Below are positions 25,968 to 37,172 of a stretch of DNA of 64,000 nt, one piece after another (within the stretch, counting starts at the first letter, position 1; every line of letters begins with the position of its first letter). The notes below the pieces were generated by a model. It did no database searches. It was not told the origin of the DNA and saw only the letters and a list, made by a program, of their open reading frames with translations. The stretch lies in the NCBI GenBank assembly GCA_030550535.1, contig JAUQPF010000046.1:1-64000 (forward strand), written 5' to 3'. Origin of the DNA: Candidatus Bipolaricaulota bacterium (GTDB taxonomy: Bacteria > Bipolaricaulota > Bipolaricaulia > Bipolaricaulales > Bipolaricaulaceae). The position numbers and the translations under genes are program-made.

Positions 25968-28849
25968 CGCGCCACGATGGAGACAAGCTTTTCAGGCACA
26001 GCGATGACCCTTTCGATGCGCAGGCCCTGGAGACGCTCCTGCACCTCCGGGGCGGCGAGGACCAGGGCCTCCAGAGCTTTAGGATCCGCGGCCTTCGTGC
26101 GCGGAAGACGCACCCTCGCCCGCACCTTGCCGTTGATCTGCACGGGGATCTCCACCTCCGCCGCTTCGAGGGCCTTGGGGTCGTAGGTGGGCCAGGGCGT
26201 CTCCAGGACGGCCGTCCCTTCGCCCAACCGATGCCAGAGCTCCTCGCAGATGAAGGGCGTGAAAGGGGAGAGGACGAGGATGAGGTCGCGCAAAGCCCGG
26301 CGGAGCAGCCTGGGTTCGGCAGCAGGATCCTCGGCGTAATCCGAAAGGGCGTGGACAAACTCCATGATGGCCGCGACCGCCGTGTTCAGCGCAAGCCGTC
26401 CCTCGAACTCCTCCGTCACCTTCTTTACCGTGGCGTGGAGCTTGACCCAGAGACTTTCCTCCTTGGGCCCAAAAGAGCGGGGATCGGGGTCCTCCCGCAC
26501 GCCCTCCGTCCGCTCCAAGATCGAAAGGGCCACGTTCCAAAAGCGGTTCAGGAAACGCCAGGCCCCGCGCACGCCCTCCTCGCTCCACTCGATCTCCTTC
26601 TCGGGAGGCCCCATGAACAGGGTGTAAAGCCGCTCTGTGTCCGCGCCGTACTGGGCGATGAGCTCGTCGGGCGAGACCACGTTCTTTTTGGACTTGGACA
26701 TGGCCACAACCGAGACCACAAGCTCCGCGCCGCACTTGGGGCAGCGGTTGCCCGGCTGGACCTCCTTGGGCGGGATCCAGTGATGGGTGGGGCACCAATA
26801 AGCCGGATAGGTCACCATGCCCTGGGTGAAGAGCTTCTTGAACGGCTCGTCGAAGGAAAGCCAGCCCAGATCATGGAGGAACTTGGTGATGAAGCGGGCG
26901 TAGAGGAGGTGAAGGATGGCGTGCTCCACCCCGCCCACGTAGAGGTCCACGGGAAGCCAGCGGTTCACGAGCTCGGGATCGAAGGGGCGGGTGTCGTCCT
27001 TGGGGGAGATGAAGCGCAGGAAATACCAGGAGGAGTCGACAAAGGTGTCCATGGTGTCCGTGTCCCGGCGGGCCGGGCCGCCGCAGCGGGGGCAGGGGGT
27101 GGGAATGAACTCAGGGATGTCGGCCAAACCCAGTTTTCCGATGCGGTTCACCTCGGGAAGGAGCACGGGAAGGTCCTTCTCCGGGACGGGGACGATCCCG
27201 CAACGGGGGCAATGGATCATGGGGATGGGCGCCCCCCAGTAGCGCTGGCGGGAGATGAGCCAATCCCGGAGCTTATAGGTCACCGCGGCCTTTCCCAGTC
27301 CCTTCTCCTCGAGCCAGGCCACCGTCCTGCGCACGGCCTCCGCGCCTGGGGTTCCCGTGAGCGGCCCAGAGTTCACCATCTCCCCGTACTCCGCGTGGAA
27401 GAGGAGGTCGCGAAGGCCGGGCTCAGCCCAAAGGATCTCGGCCACGGTGCGCTTCCCCCTGCATGCGGGATCGCGTTCCTTGAGTTTCTCCAGGGCGCGG
27501 CGCTCCTCGGCCACGCTCCCCACCTCGATCGCTTCGTCCGGGAAGAGGATCCGCCAGCCGGGGCCCACCAGGGCGGCCCACCCCTTGGGGCGCAGGTGGG
27601 CTTGGATGAGGCGCTCCACCTCCCCGCTTCTAGGGGCAGGAAAAGCAGCGACCAGGCCAGCTTCCTCCACCTGAACTTCATGGCCGGCCGTCTGGAGGGC
27701 CGAGGCCAACGCGGGTTCGAAGGAGCCCGTGGGCACGAAGGCCTTAGCCCGCCCCGAGGGATGGGCGATCACCGGGATCACGGGGAACCCGTGGGCAAGG
27801 GCGAACTGGAAATCCCGCTCGTCGTGGGCGGGGACGCCCATGATCGCCCCCGTCCCATAGCCCATGAGCACGTAGTCGGCAATCCAGATGGGGATGCGCT
27901 CCCCCGTGGCTGGGTTTTGCGCATAGGTTCCCAGGAAGACCCCGGTTTTCTCCTTCTCCGTGGAGGTACGCTCCACCTCCGTGAGCCGATCGACGGCGGT
28001 CTGGTAGGCCTCGACCTCGGCGCGCCGTTCCGGGGCCGTGAGCTCCGGCACCAGGGGGTGCTCGGGAGCCAGAACGAGGAAGGTCGCGCCCCACAGGGTA
28101 TCAGGCCGGGTGGTGAACACGCGGATCTCCGGGCCCGCCTCCGTGGGGAAGACGATCTCCGCCCCTTCGGAGCGGCCGATCCAGTTTTCCTGCATCTTTT
28201 TTACGTGCTCCGGCCAGTCGAGCTTCTCCAAGTCCCTCAAGAGCCGCTCCGCATAGGCCGTGATCCGGAAGTACCACTGCTCAAGCTCCCGCTTCTCCAC
28301 GGGGGAGTGGCAGCGCCAGCAGCGGCCGCCGATCACCTGTTCGTTGGCCAAAACCACCTCGCAGTGGGGGCACCAGTTGACCTTGCCTTTGGCCCGGTAC
28401 GCCAGGCCCTTCTCGTAGAGCTTGAGGAAGATCCATTGGGTCCACTTGTAGTAGTCGGGCTCGCAGGTGGCGATCTCCCGATCCCAGTCGTACTCCACGC
28501 CCCAAGCCCGGAACTGGCGCTTGAACTCCCGGATGTTCGTCCAGGTCCAGTCCCGGGGATGGATGCCCTGCTCAATGGCCGCGTTCTCCGCGGGAAGGCC
28601 AAAGGCATCCCAGCCCATGGGGTTGAGGACGTTCCACCCGCGCATGAGCAGAAAGCGCACGATGGCGTCGCCGAGGATGTAGTTGCGGCCGTGTCCCGCG
28701 TGGAGCTTCCCCGAGGGGTAGGGGAACATGTTGAGGTAGTAGAACTTCCGGCGGGTGTCGTGGATCTTGGCCTTGAAGAACCCGCGTTCACGCCAGAAAT
28801 CCCGCCATTTTTCCTCGATCGCTTGGGGATTGTAGGGTTCGCGGCTCAC
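25964..28849 (-). CDS. leuS: Leucyl-tRNA synthetase
   Basis: [43 protein letters not shown] start overlapping stop of pgm gene. Confidence 0.95.
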   Translation of the reverse strand: MSREPYNPQAIEEKWRDFWRERGFFKAKIHDTRRKFYYLNMFPYPSGKLHAGHGRNYILGDAIVRFLLMRGWNVLNPMGWDAFGLPAENAAIEQGIHPRDWTWTNIREFKRQFRAWGVEYDWDREIATCEPDYYKWTQWIFLKLYEKGLAYRAKGKVNWCPHCEVVLANEQVIGGRCWRCHSPVEKRELEQWYFRITAYAERLLRDLEKLDWPEHVKKMQENWIGRSEGAEIVFPTEAGPEIRVFTTRPDTLWGATFLVLAPEHPLVPELTAPERRAEVEAYQTAVDRLTEVERTSTEKEKTGVFLGTYAQNPATGERIPIWIADYVLMGYGTGAIMGVPAHDERDFQFALAHGFPVIPVIAHPSGRAKAFVPTGSFEPALASALQTAGHEVQVEEAGLVAAFPAPRSGEVERLIQAHLRPKGWAALVGPGWRILFPDEAIEVGSVAEERRALEKLKERDPACRGKRTVAEILWAEPGLRDLLFHAEYGEMVNSGPLTGTPGAEAVRRTVAWLEEKGLGKAAVTYKLRDWLISRQRYWGAPIPMIHCPRCGIVPVPEKDLPVLLPEVNRIGKLGLADIPEFIPTPCPRCGGPARRDTDTMDTFVDSSWYFLRFISPKDDTRPFDPELVNRWLPVDLYVGGVEHAILHLLYARFITKFLHDLGWLSFDEPFKKLFTQGMVTYPAYWCPTHHWIPPKEVQPGNRCPKCGAELVVSVVAMSKSKKNVVSPDELIAQYGADTERLYTLFMGPPEKEIEWSEEGVRGAWRFLNRFWNVALSILERTEGVREDPDPRSFGPKEESLWVKLHATVKKVTEEFEGRLALNTAVAAIMEFVHALSDYAEDPAAEPRLLRRALRDLILVLSPFTPFICEELWHRLGEGTAVLETPWPTYDPKALEAAEVEIPVQINGKVRARVRLPRTKAADPKALEALVLAAPEVQERLQGLRIERVIAVPEKLVSIVAR

Positions 28850-30300
28850 AGCAAGCCCCCTTTCACCAAGGCTTCCGCAGCGTCCAGGACTTTCCGCACC
28901 TCTTTGGGATCGTCCATCTCGCAGTAGAGGCGGAGGATGGGCTCCGTGCCCGAGGCCCGAAGGAGGAGCCACCCCCGCGCAAACCGAAGTTTGAGGCCAT
29001 CCAAGGTTTCGATCCGCTGCACACGGTGGTCGGCCAACGCCTCCGGCGGCTTTTGGGCCACCCTTTCTGCGATCTCCAGGCGGTTGGGCAGGTGAAGATC
29101 CCGGCGGGCATAGTGGTGGGGCCCGAAACGGGAGAAGAGATCCTCCACCAGGGCGGAAAGGGGCTTTCCCGTGGTGGCCACGAGCTCCAAGAGGAGGAGG
29201 TTGGAGAGGATCCCGTCGCGCTCAGGAAGGTGCCAGCTATAACCGTACCCGCCGGATTCCTCGCCGGCGAAAAGCACCTCCTTCGTGACCAACCCCTTCA
29301 CCGCCCACTTGAAACCGATCTTGATCTCCTGGCAGGGCACCCCTACCTCGTCCGCGATCTTCTGGACGAGATCGGTGAGGGCAAAGGACTTGAGGATGGG
29401 GCCACGCAGGCCGCGGTTTCGGAAAAGGTGCCAGAGGATGAGGGAAGCGGTGCGATGGGTGTTGAGGAACTCCCCGCGCTCGTCCATGGCCGCCGCTCGA
29501 TCGCCGTCCCCATCCGTCACAAGGCCCACAAGGAGGCGCTGGCGGACCCGGCCGCGCAAGCCCCGGATCACCGCCCGCAACGGCCCCATGTTCTCCTCGA
29601 TGGGCTCAGGTTTTTTCCCGCCGAAGAGGGGATCGCGGCTGTGGCGCACGGCCACGTAGGGCACGCGCAGCTCCTCGAGGATCCTGGCCAAATACCCTTG
29701 GGCCGAGCCGTACATGGCGTCCACCACAGGGAAGATCGGCGCCTTGCGAATCAAGGCCAGGTCCACTTCCCTTTTGATCTTGGCCAAGTACGCCTCCCGC
29801 AAGGAGGTCTGGGGTATGTCGTTTGCCGCGAGCTTCGGGGCCTCCGAAGGGAGGAGGGCCTCGATGCGGCGGGTGATGTCCTCCGTGGCCGATCCGCCGT
29901 ATTCCGGCTTGAACTTGACCCCGTTGTACTCCGGAGGGTTGTGGGAGGCGGTGATCATCACCCCCCCGGCGCGTGTTTCCGCCACCACGGCGAAGGAAAG
30001 GGCGGGGGTGGGCACGGGCTCCGCCGTGACCCACACCGGGATGCCCTGCTCCCTCAGCACCTGCGCGAGCTCGAACGCGAAGGCTTGGGAAAGGAAACGC
30101 GTGTCGTAGCCCACAAGGAGGCCAGCTTCGGCGGGGCGGAGGGGCACGCCCCACTCCCGATAGACCGGGAGCTCCCCGCGCTCAGGGTCCCGGAGGTAGC
30201 GGGCCAGGGCCAGGCCCACCCGGGCCACGTTGGCGAAGGTGAAATCGCGGCCGATGATCCCGCGCCAGCCGTCCGTTCCAAACCGAATTTCGCTCGTCAT
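28846..30300 (-). CDS. Phosphoglucomutase/phosphomannomutase
   Basis: [55 protein letters not shown]. Confidence 0.93.
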   Translation of the reverse strand: MTSEIRFGTDGWRGIIGRDFTFANVARVGLALARYLRDPERGELPVYREWGVPLRPAEAGLLVGYDTRFLSQAFAFELAQVLREQGIPVWVTAEPVPTPALSFAVVAETRAGGVMITASHNPPEYNGVKFKPEYGGSATEDITRRIEALLPSEAPKLAANDIPQTSLREAYLAKIKREVDLALIRKAPIFPVVDAMYGSAQGYLARILEELRVPYVAVRHSRDPLFGGKKPEPIEENMGPLRAVIRGLRGRVRQRLLVGLVTDGDGDRAAAMDERGEFLNTHRTASLILWHLFRNRGLRGPILKSFALTDLVQKIADEVGVPCQEIKIGFKWAVKGLVTKEVLFAGEESGGYGYSWHLPERDGILSNLLLLELVATTGKPLSALVEDLFSRFGPHHYARRDLHLPNRLEIAERVAQKPPEALADHRVQRIETLDGLKLRFARGWLLLRASGTEPILRLYCEMDDPKEVRKVLDAAEALVKGGLL

Positions 30301-30539
30301 CTCTTTTTGTATCGCCCGAAGTCCACCCGCTCCACGTGCGGCGGGATCTTCACCCCCTCGCTCTCCAAAAGCTCAACGATGAGATCGATGGGGATCGCCG
30401 TCTCCAGCCAAAGGTCCTCCACGGAGACCACACCATCCCGGATGGGCACGCGCTCAAACGCCTTCTCCAACGCCCGACAGTATCCCTCCCGCAGCTTGGC
30501 CAGCTCCTCCTCGAGCTCCGGCATCGCTAGTAGCGCCAC
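30297..30539 (-). CDS. Hypothetical protein (80 aa)
   Basis: Start overlaps the upstream gene, stop overlaps pgm; operon context. Confidence 0.55.
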   Translation of the reverse strand: MALLAMPELEEELAKLREGYCRALEKAFERVPIRDGVVSVEDLWLETAIPIDLIVELLESEGVKIPPHVERVDFGRYKKR

Positions 30540-31732
30540 TCCACCGTGTACTCCAGGGAGGTTTGGCCCTCCTTGGGCACGGGGACCACGAATTTTATCC
30601 GCTGGGCATCGAGGATCTCATAGGGAAGCGTGGAACTCAAGATTCGCCAGTAGCCGCTTAGGGTCTCGACGACCTCCACCTCCACGTCCTCCTTTTTGGC
30701 GGAGCTCAGGGTGATGCGCCAGGTCTCGCGGAAGAGGTTCTCCCCCAGGCGCTCGCGCCGCACCTGTTGGCGCTGGCCTGAGAGATCGAAGGCCGCTCCG
30801 ACCCGGAGTTCCACCTCCTTCCCCGGCGGCGTATGGGAAAGGGTGTGGGCTCCGACGAAGATGCCTTCGGCGTAGACGCGCATTTCGCCCCCCGGAAGCA
30901 CGGTGTCCGCCGTAAATCGCACGTACACCTCCACCCTTTGCCCGCTCAGGCGGTAGGTTTTTCGGGCGGGGACGGTCGCGCGCACAAGGGGGATGGCGAG
31001 CTGTCCTTGAGGGACGTCCCAAGGCCCGGGGAGGTCGTACCGGTGATATTCGAAGGCCTCGGTGGGCACGGCCTCCGGCGCCATGGCCAGGGCCCGCAGG
31101 CCCGCGTCCCCGCGGGGAGCCTGAACCTCTCCGGCGATCAGAACGAGGCTGGTCCTGGGGAAGTCAACCCCTGTGACGTTCTGGATCCAAGCCCTCCCCC
31201 CAAGGCGAAGCTCGCCCCCTTCCAGCTCTGCCTCGTAGGTGATCCTCCAGGCAAAGCCGCGCGCGAGGTACCGGAGACGCACGGCCTTTTCTCCTGGCTC
31301 CTCCGCGCGGTAGTGAAGGAGGGCCTGGGTTTCGGAGAGAGGGTCGGACTTGGGCCCCCGAACCCATAAGTATTCGCGCACGAGGACCGTGCCCTCCTCG
31401 GTGGCCAACACCAACCCTTCGGACGAGACAGCGCGGAGGATCCCACGGAAGGCCCCGGCCTGGGTTTGTACGGTCACCTCTTGCCCCACGAATTTGTTCA
31501 GGGTCCAGCTTTCCCGGGGCAGGGGGCGCAACGCCACAAGCTCCAAGCCCTCCACGGCCAAGGTCTCCCACAGCGTCTCCGCCGGAAACCCGCGCAGCTC
31601 AAGCACCCCTTCCCTGGCCAGGGAAAAGGGGCGGACTTCCTCGACGAGGGCCAGTCCTGAGGAGTAGAGGACGAGCCCGATCTGGCCAAACGCCGCGGCG
31701 CTCAACGCCCCTAACAGCAAAAAAGCCCACAT
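30527..31732 (-). CDS. Secreted DUF4139-like protein
   Basis: Signal peptide; GLVLYSSGLALVEEVRPFSLAREGVLELRGFPAETLWETLAVEG; C-terminal beta-rich region. Confidence 0.6.
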   Translation of the reverse strand: MWAFLLLGALSAAAFGQIGLVLYSSGLALVEEVRPFSLAREGVLELRGFPAETLWETLAVEGLELVALRPLPRESWTLNKFVGQEVTVQTQAGAFRGILRAVSSEGLVLATEEGTVLVREYLWVRGPKSDPLSETQALLHYRAEEPGEKAVRLRYLARGFAWRITYEAELEGGELRLGGRAWIQNVTGVDFPRTSLVLIAGEVQAPRGDAGLRALAMAPEAVPTEAFEYHRYDLPGPWDVPQGQLAIPLVRATVPARKTYRLSGQRVEVYVRFTADTVLPGGEMRVYAEGIFVGAHTLSHTPPGKEVELRVGAAFDLSGQRQQVRRERLGENLFRETWRITLSSAKKEDVEVEVVETLSGYWRILSSTLPYEILDAQRIKFVVPVPKEGQTSLEYTVEWRY

Positions 31733-31771
31733 GAACGACTCACCCCTCGGGCATCTTACCCGATTTGGCCG

Positions 31772-31987
31772 TTACTCCCCGAGCTCCTCCAGCTCCCGCT
31801 TCACCGCGGCGATTTCCTCCTCCAGATCCTTCTTGTAGCGCTCGAGCTCCTCCAGGTACTCGCGGAGGAAACGGCGATATTCCTCACGGCTCCACCCCGG
31901 GCCGAACCGCGTGGGGCCAAAGCGGAAGAAGAAAAACGGGGGGAAACCAAAGCCGAAAGCGCCGTAGCGCCACCAGCGCACGAACAC
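31772..31987 (-). CDS. Small aromatic/coiled-coil protein (about 70 aa)
   Basis: VFVRWWRYGAFGFGFPPFFFFRFGPTRFGPGWSREEYRRFLREYLEELERYKKDLEEEIAAVKRELEELGE; GGAGGT before GTG. Confidence 0.5.
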   Translation of the reverse strand: MFVRWWRYGAFGFGFPPFFFFRFGPTRFGPGWSREEYRRFLREYLEELERYKKDLEEEIAAVKRELEELGE

Positions 31988-31998
31988 CACCTCCTGCC

Positions 31999-33183
31999 TC
32001 AATGATAGGGGCTGGACGCCGGCGCCTCGGCGGGAAGGAGTTCGCCCAAAAGGCGACGAAGCTCGTCCAGGTTCTCCCCCGTTTTTGCGGAGACGAGAAC
32101 CCCGGGCTGGGCCTCCCGAAGGAGGGCCTCGGCCCTGGCCCAAGCCTCCGGTGTGGTCAGAAGATCCAGCTTGTTCAGGATGTAAAGGACAGGGGGGCGT
32201 GGGTCCTCGGGCCGAAGAACCTCCGTGAACACCACGCGGCGCACCACCTCCAGGTGCGCCAGGGCCGCGGGCGAGGCCGCATCGATCACGAAAAGAAGGA
32301 GGCTCGCTTCCCGCACCGCCTCCAGGGTGGCGTGGAAGGCGGGGATGAGTTGAGGGGGAAGGTCGCGGATGAACCCCACCGTGTCGGTGACCAGGACCAG
32401 GCGGCCGTCAGGAAGCCGGGCTCGACGCACTTTCGTGTCCAAGGTGGCGAAGAGCTGGTCGGCCACGAGCGCGTCGCCCCGGGTCAGGGCGTTGAAGAGG
32501 GTGGATTTCCCGGAGTTGGTGTAGCCCACGAGGGCGATCTCTGGAGGGCCGAAGCGGCGGCGCCGGGCTCGGCGGACTTCCCTGGCTCGCGCGGCCTCCT
32601 TGAGCTCCCGCTCCAGGGCTTGAATGCGGCGGCGGATGGCCCGGCGGCTTTGCTCCAGCCGCGTCTCCCCCGGCCCCATGGTGCCCACGATGCCGCCGGG
32701 GTCGGAAAGGGCCTGCCCCCAGCCCCGCAGCCGGGGAAGCAGGTATTGAAGCTGGGCAAGCTCCACGGCCAACGCCGCCTCCTTCGTCCCCGCATGGAGG
32801 GCGAAGATATCGAGGATGAGCTGGGAGCGGTCGATGATCTTGAGGCCCGTGAACTCCTCGAGGTTGCGGGCCTGGGCGGGGGTGAGCTCCACCCCGAAGA
32901 TGAGGGTGTCCGCGCCCACCCGGCGAGCAAGCTCCAGGACCTCCGCGACCTTTCCTTTGCCGATGTAGGTGGCGGGATCGGGACGATCGCGCTTCTGCAG
33001 GGCCTTCCCCACCACCTGAACGCCCGCGGTCCAGGCCAGGGCCGCGAGCTCCTCAAGGCGCTCCTCGGGGTCGGCCCCGGGCGGGGTGACCTCCACGAGG
33101 ACGGCCCGTTCGCCCCCGTAGATGCGGGCCCTAAGCCCAAGGTAGTCCTCGATGACCAGGCGCTTCAGCCCTGCTCTTCCCAT
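31999..33183 (-). CDS. hflX: GTPase HflX
   Basis: ATYIGKGKVAEVLELARRVGADTLIFGVELTPAQARNLEE; GPGETRLEQSRRAIRRRI; VGYTNSGKSTLFNAL; ATG 33183 inside murA 3' end. Confidence 0.93.
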   Translation of the reverse strand: MGRAGLKRLVIEDYLGLRARIYGGERAVLVEVTPPGADPEERLEELAALAWTAGVQVVGKALQKRDRPDPATYIGKGKVAEVLELARRVGADTLIFGVELTPAQARNLEEFTGLKIIDRSQLILDIFALHAGTKEAALAVELAQLQYLLPRLRGWGQALSDPGGIVGTMGPGETRLEQSRRAIRRRIQALERELKEAARAREVRRARRRRFGPPEIALVGYTNSGKSTLFNALTRGDALVADQLFATLDTKVRRARLPDGRLVLVTDTVGFIRDLPPQLIPAFHATLEAVREASLLLFVIDAASPAALAHLEVVRRVVFTEVLRPEDPRPPVLYILNKLDLLTTPEAWARAEALLREAQPGVLVSAKTGENLDELRRLLGELLPAEAPASSPYH

Positions 33184-34409
33184 ACCTGGGCGCCCAGGCC
33201 GCAGAGCTTTTCCCCGAGGTTTTCGTAGCCCCGCGCCAGGTGGTGCTCGCCCCGAACGAAGCTTACCCCCTCCGCAGCGAGGGCGGCCAGAACCAGGGCC
33301 GCGCCGGCCCGGATGTCCGTGGCCTCCACCTGGGCTCCCCGCAGCCGCTCCACTCCCTCCACCACGAGAACGTTCCCCATCACCTGGATCCTCGCCCCCA
33401 TCTGCAGGAGGGGCTCGACGTGGCCAAAGCGCGCGGCATACACGGTCTCGGTGACGGTGGACCTTCCCTCGGCCCGGGCGAGGAGGGCCACCATGGGCGG
33501 CTGAAGGTCCGTGGGAAAGCCAGGGTAGGGCCAGGTCCGGAAGTCCACGGCCTTGGGCCGCGGGGGACCTTGGACCTCCACCCAGTCTGGGCCCACCTCG
33601 ATCGCCGCGCCCGCGAGCTCCAGCCGATCCAAAAAGGCCCGCAGGTGCTCCGGGCACACGGAGAGGGCGCGCACCCGGCCTCCGGTGATGGCGCCCGCAA
33701 GAAGATAGGTGCCGGCCTCAATGCGGTCGGGGATGATCGTGTGCTCTGCCCCCGACAGCCTTGGGGTTCCCCGGATGGTCACGCGATCCAAATCCCAGCG
33801 AACTTCGGCGCCCATCTTCTGGAGGAGCACGGCCAGCTCCACCACCTCGGGTTCCCGGGCGGGGTTCACGATCACCGTCTCGCCCGGGGCCAAAGCCCCG
33901 GCGAGGAGGAGCTGCTCCGTGGCGCCCACGGAGGGGAAGTCCAGGTAGACCCGGGCGCCGCGAAGCCGGGTGGCCTTGGCCTGGACCGCGCCGTTGCCCA
34001 CTTCCACTTGGGCGCCGAGGCGCGCCAGCCCCTGGAGGTGGAAGTCCACGGGGCGGGGCCCCAGGGCGCAGCCGCCTGGCAGGGCCACCTTAGCCTGTCC
34101 TATCCGAGCTACGAGCGGCCCCAGGACCAAGAAGGAGGCGCGCATCCGCTGCACCAGCTCCGCCGGCGCCTCCGGACGGAGTTCCTCCCCGCCCGTGATC
34201 CGCAGGGTCCCGTTCGACCAGTGGACCTCCTTTCCCAGGGCCTGCACGAGCTCCACCGCGGTTTCCACGTCCAAAAGTTTGGGGACGTTGTGCAGAACCA
34301 AGGGCTCTGGGGTGAGGAGGCTTGCGAAGATCGCGGGGAGCGCGGCGTTTTTCGCCCCGGAGATCCGTACCTCCCCGTCGAGCCTCCGTCCGCCCAGGAT
34401 GCGGATCAC
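33165..34409 (-). CDS. murA: UDP-N-acetylglucosamine 1-carboxyvinyltransferase
   Basis: MIRILGGRRLDGEVRISGAKNAALPAIFASLL; GGCALGPRPVDFHLQGL. Confidence 0.95.
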   Translation of the reverse strand: MIRILGGRRLDGEVRISGAKNAALPAIFASLLTPEPLVLHNVPKLLDVETAVELVQALGKEVHWSNGTLRITGGEELRPEAPAELVQRMRASFLVLGPLVARIGQAKVALPGGCALGPRPVDFHLQGLARLGAQVEVGNGAVQAKATRLRGARVYLDFPSVGATEQLLLAGALAPGETVIVNPAREPEVVELAVLLQKMGAEVRWDLDRVTIRGTPRLSGAEHTIIPDRIEAGTYLLAGAITGGRVRALSVCPEHLRAFLDRLELAGAAIEVGPDWVEVQGPPRPKAVDFRTWPYPGFPTDLQPPMVALLARAEGRSTVTETVYAARFGHVEPLLQMGARIQVMGNVLVVEGVERLRGAQVEATDIRAGAALVLAALAAEGVSFVRGEHHLARGYENLGEKLCGLGAQVWEEQG

Positions 34410-35227
34410 GGCAGGAGAGGCCGGGGGTCCACAGGGGTGCCCAGGTAGCGCACCTCGAAGTGCAAATGGGGCCCGGTGGAAAGGCCCGTGTTCCCGGAAA
34501 GGGCGATCGTCTCGCCCGCCTGCACGTACTGGCCCACGGCCACGAGAACCCGGGAGAGGTGGGCGTAGTACGTCTCGTAGCCGTTGCCGTGGTCGAGGAC
34601 CACGAGGAGCCCAAAGCCGCTGTCGTGCCAGCCCGCGAAGGTCACGGTGCCGGCGGCGGCGGCGCGCACGGGCGTCCCCTCGGGCACGGCGAGGTCAATC
34701 CCCGTGTGGAAGGAGGGCACGTTGTAGACGGGGTGGATGCGCGGGCCAAAGCCGGAGGAGATCGTCCCCCGCACGGGCCACTGGAACGCCGCCCCGCGTG
34801 GGGAGGGGAGCGGTACGGTTTTGGGCTCGGGCACGAAGAGCTTGGTTCCCGGCTTGGGCTCGGCGGCGAGGTTGTTGGCGGCGCGCAGGGCCTCCGGGCT
34901 CACCCCGTAGGCCTGGGCGATGGCGCTCAGGGTTTCCCCCGGCTTCACCGTGTGCAGCACACCGCCCTTGGGGATGACCAATTGCTGGCCAGGATAGATG
35001 GTGGTGGAAGAGAGGTCGTTGCTGGCCATGATCCAGGCCACGGGGACGCCGAAGCGTGCGGCGATCGCGCTCAAGGTATCCCCGGCCCGCACTTGATAGG
35101 CGCTCGTCTGGAAGGAGAGATTGGGCAGGGTTTGGGCGGGCCCTCCGCGCTCCGGCGCGGAGGCCAGGGGCACAAAAAGAAGGGGCAAGCACAGGGCCAG
35201 GACCGCCAAAAGCCAGAGGTTATTCAC
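34406..35227 (-). CDS. LysM-repeat M23 family metallopeptidase
   Basis: Two LysM repeats (YQVRAGDTLSAIAARFGV, HTVKPGETLSAIAQAYGV); HTGIDLAVPEGTPVRAAAAGTVTFAGW; GPHLHFEVR. Confidence 0.92.
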   Translation of the reverse strand: MNNLWLLAVLALCLPLLFVPLASAPERGGPAQTLPNLSFQTSAYQVRAGDTLSAIAARFGVPVAWIMASNDLSSTTIYPGQQLVIPKGGVLHTVKPGETLSAIAQAYGVSPEALRAANNLAAEPKPGTKLFVPEPKTVPLPSPRGAAFQWPVRGTISSGFGPRIHPVYNVPSFHTGIDLAVPEGTPVRAAAAGTVTFAGWHDSGFGLLVVLDHGNGYETYYAHLSRVLVAVGQYVQAGETIALSGNTGLSTGPHLHFEVRYLGTPVDPRPLLP

Positions 35228-36467
35228 TGTTCATCAGCTCCAAGAACTGCTTGTTCGTTTTGGTCCGTTCCATGCGTTGCTTGATGAACTCCAGGGCCAC
35301 CCCTGGGTCCGGCATCTCGGAGATGAGCTTACGCAGGATCCACACCCGCCGAAGGACATCTGGCGCAAGGAGGAGTTCCTCTTTTCTTGTGCCGGACTGG
35401 ATGAGATCGATGGCCGGAAAGATTCGGCGGTTGGCGAGATCCCGATTGAGCACAAGCTCCATGTTTCCCGTCCCTTTGAACTCCTCGAACACCACTTGGT
35501 CCAGGCGGGAGCCGGTGTCGATGAGGGCGGTGGCGATGATGGTGAGGGAGCCGCCCTCCTCGATGTTGCGGGCCGCGCCGAAGAACTCCTTGGGCTTGTA
35601 GAGGGCCGTGGGATCGATGCCGCCGGAGAGGAGCTTCCCCGAGGGGGTGATGGAGAGGTTGTACGCCCGGGCCAGCCGGGTGAGGGAGTCCATGAGGATC
35701 ACCACGTCGTAGCCCACCTCCACGAGCCTCTTGGCCTCGGCGGTCACGAGCTCCGCGAGCTTCGTGTGGTGCTGGGGCTCCATGTCGAAGGTGGCGGCGA
35801 TGACCTCCGCCCGCTTCACCGAGCGCTTGAAGTCCGTGACCTCCTCCGGCCGCTCGTCCACAAGGAGGATGAGGAGCTTGATGTTGGGGTAGTTGGCCTC
35901 CAACCCCTGGGCGATGTGCTTAAGGAGCGTGGTCTTCCCCGCTTTCGGGGGGGACACGATGAGGCCCCGTTGCCCCTTCCCGATGGGCGCAAAAAGGTCG
36001 ATCATGCGGGTGGAGAGCTCCTCAGGGTCGTGCTCGAGGATGTACTGCTGGTTGGGGTGAAGGGGGGTGAGCTGGGAGAAGTCCTTGCGCTTTTTTACGA
36101 CCTCAGGATCGAGACCGTCCACCTCTTCCACGCGCAAAAGGGCGAAGTAGCGTTCGCCCTCGCGGGGCGGCCGCACCGGCCCCTTCACGATGTCCCCGTC
36201 CTTCAGGGCGAACTTGCGGATCTGGGAAGGGGAAACGTAGACGTCATAACGGCTGGGGAGACAGGATTTATCCCGAAGGAATCCGTATCCGTCGGGCATG
36301 ATCTCCAGGATGCCGGTGACGGTGAGCTCCTGGCGGTCGGCCAGGGCCCGCATCACCGCCATCTCCAGCTCGCTTGGGGAAAGCTCAGCGCTCCCGTCGA
36401 TCCCCAGCTTCTCCGCGAGCTCCACGATCTTTTCGTGCTCGAGGGCGCGGATCTCGCTGATCTCCAT
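35220..36467 (-). CDS. rho: Transcription termination factor Rho
   Basis: GILEIMPDGYGFLR; GQRGLIVSPPKAGKTTLLKHIA; LLILLVDERPEEVTDFKRSV. Confidence 0.95.
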   Translation of the reverse strand: MEISEIRALEHEKIVELAEKLGIDGSAELSPSELEMAVMRALADRQELTVTGILEIMPDGYGFLRDKSCLPSRYDVYVSPSQIRKFALKDGDIVKGPVRPPREGERYFALLRVEEVDGLDPEVVKKRKDFSQLTPLHPNQQYILEHDPEELSTRMIDLFAPIGKGQRGLIVSPPKAGKTTLLKHIAQGLEANYPNIKLLILLVDERPEEVTDFKRSVKRAEVIAATFDMEPQHHTKLAELVTAEAKRLVEVGYDVVILMDSLTRLARAYNLSITPSGKLLSGGIDPTALYKPKEFFGAARNIEEGGSLTIIATALIDTGSRLDQVVFEEFKGTGNMELVLNRDLANRRIFPAIDLIQSGTRKEELLLAPDVLRRVWILRKLISEMPDPGVALEFIKQRMERTKTNKQFLELMNSE

Positions 36468-36481
36468 AGGCCCTCACCTCG

Positions 36482-37117
36482 CTAGAACCTTCGGAAAAGG
36501 GACCGCACTACATCAGCGTACATGCCGAGCCGGTCCCGAAAGCCCCACCAAAACCCATATTTCTCCTCCTTACGGATGTGGCTCACGCCCTCCCAGACCA
36601 CGGTTTTTTGGCGCCAACCCTCGCGGAAGGCGAGCTTGGTGAGCGCGGTTTCGATCCCGAAGTCCGCCCCTTCGGCCACGGCCTCCGCCTTCTTCCAAAG
36701 GGAACGAGCAAGGATGCGCTGGCCGGAGAGGAAAGGGACGATCCGCTGGGAGAGATCCGTGGCCGGGCGGCCTTTGCGAAACACGGCGATCACCACCTCG
36801 GCATCCCCCTCTTGGTAGGCCCGCACCAAATCCTCCACATGCTTGGGGGTGAGCCCCGTGAGGTCCGCATCCAAAAAGAGCAGCACATCCCCTTGGGCCT
36901 CCCGTGCCCCTGCGACCAGGGCCGCCCCTTTGCCCCGGTTTTCCGGAAGGCGCACGACCTTCACCCCGTAGCGTGCGGCCACGGCCGCAGTCCCGTCGGT
37001 GGAGCCGTCGTCCACCACGATCACCTCGTGGATGGAGGGTGCGGCTAAAACCGGTTCCAGGACGGCGCCGATCCGTGCCGCTTCGTTGTAGGCGGGAATG
37101 ATGGCGGAAACTTTCAT
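36482..37117 (-). CDS. Family 2 glycosyltransferase
   Basis: VSAIIPAYNEAARIGAVLEPVL...VIVVDDGSTDGTAAVA; LLFLDADLTGL. Confidence 0.9.
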   Translation of the reverse strand: MKVSAIIPAYNEAARIGAVLEPVLAAPSIHEVIVVDDGSTDGTAAVAARYGVKVVRLPENRGKGAALVAGAREAQGDVLLFLDADLTGLTPKHVEDLVRAYQEGDAEVVIAVFRKGRPATDLSQRIVPFLSGQRILARSLWKKAEAVAEGADFGIETALTKLAFREGWRQKTVVWEGVSHIRKEEKYGFWWGFRDRLGMYADVVRSLFRRF

Positions 37118-37172
37118 CGGGATAAGACCCCAGGACGTTGCGGTCGCACTATAGCGCAGCCGTGGGACCAGG

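Noticed and set aside
25958-28927. 989-aa plus-strand ORF over leuS
   Set aside because: Antisense shadow of leuS; no recognisable motifs.
31999-33657. Full-length 552-aa reading of the hflX ORF
   Set aside because: The first ~158 residues overlap murA in another frame and are low complexity; ATG 33183 gives a normal HflX.
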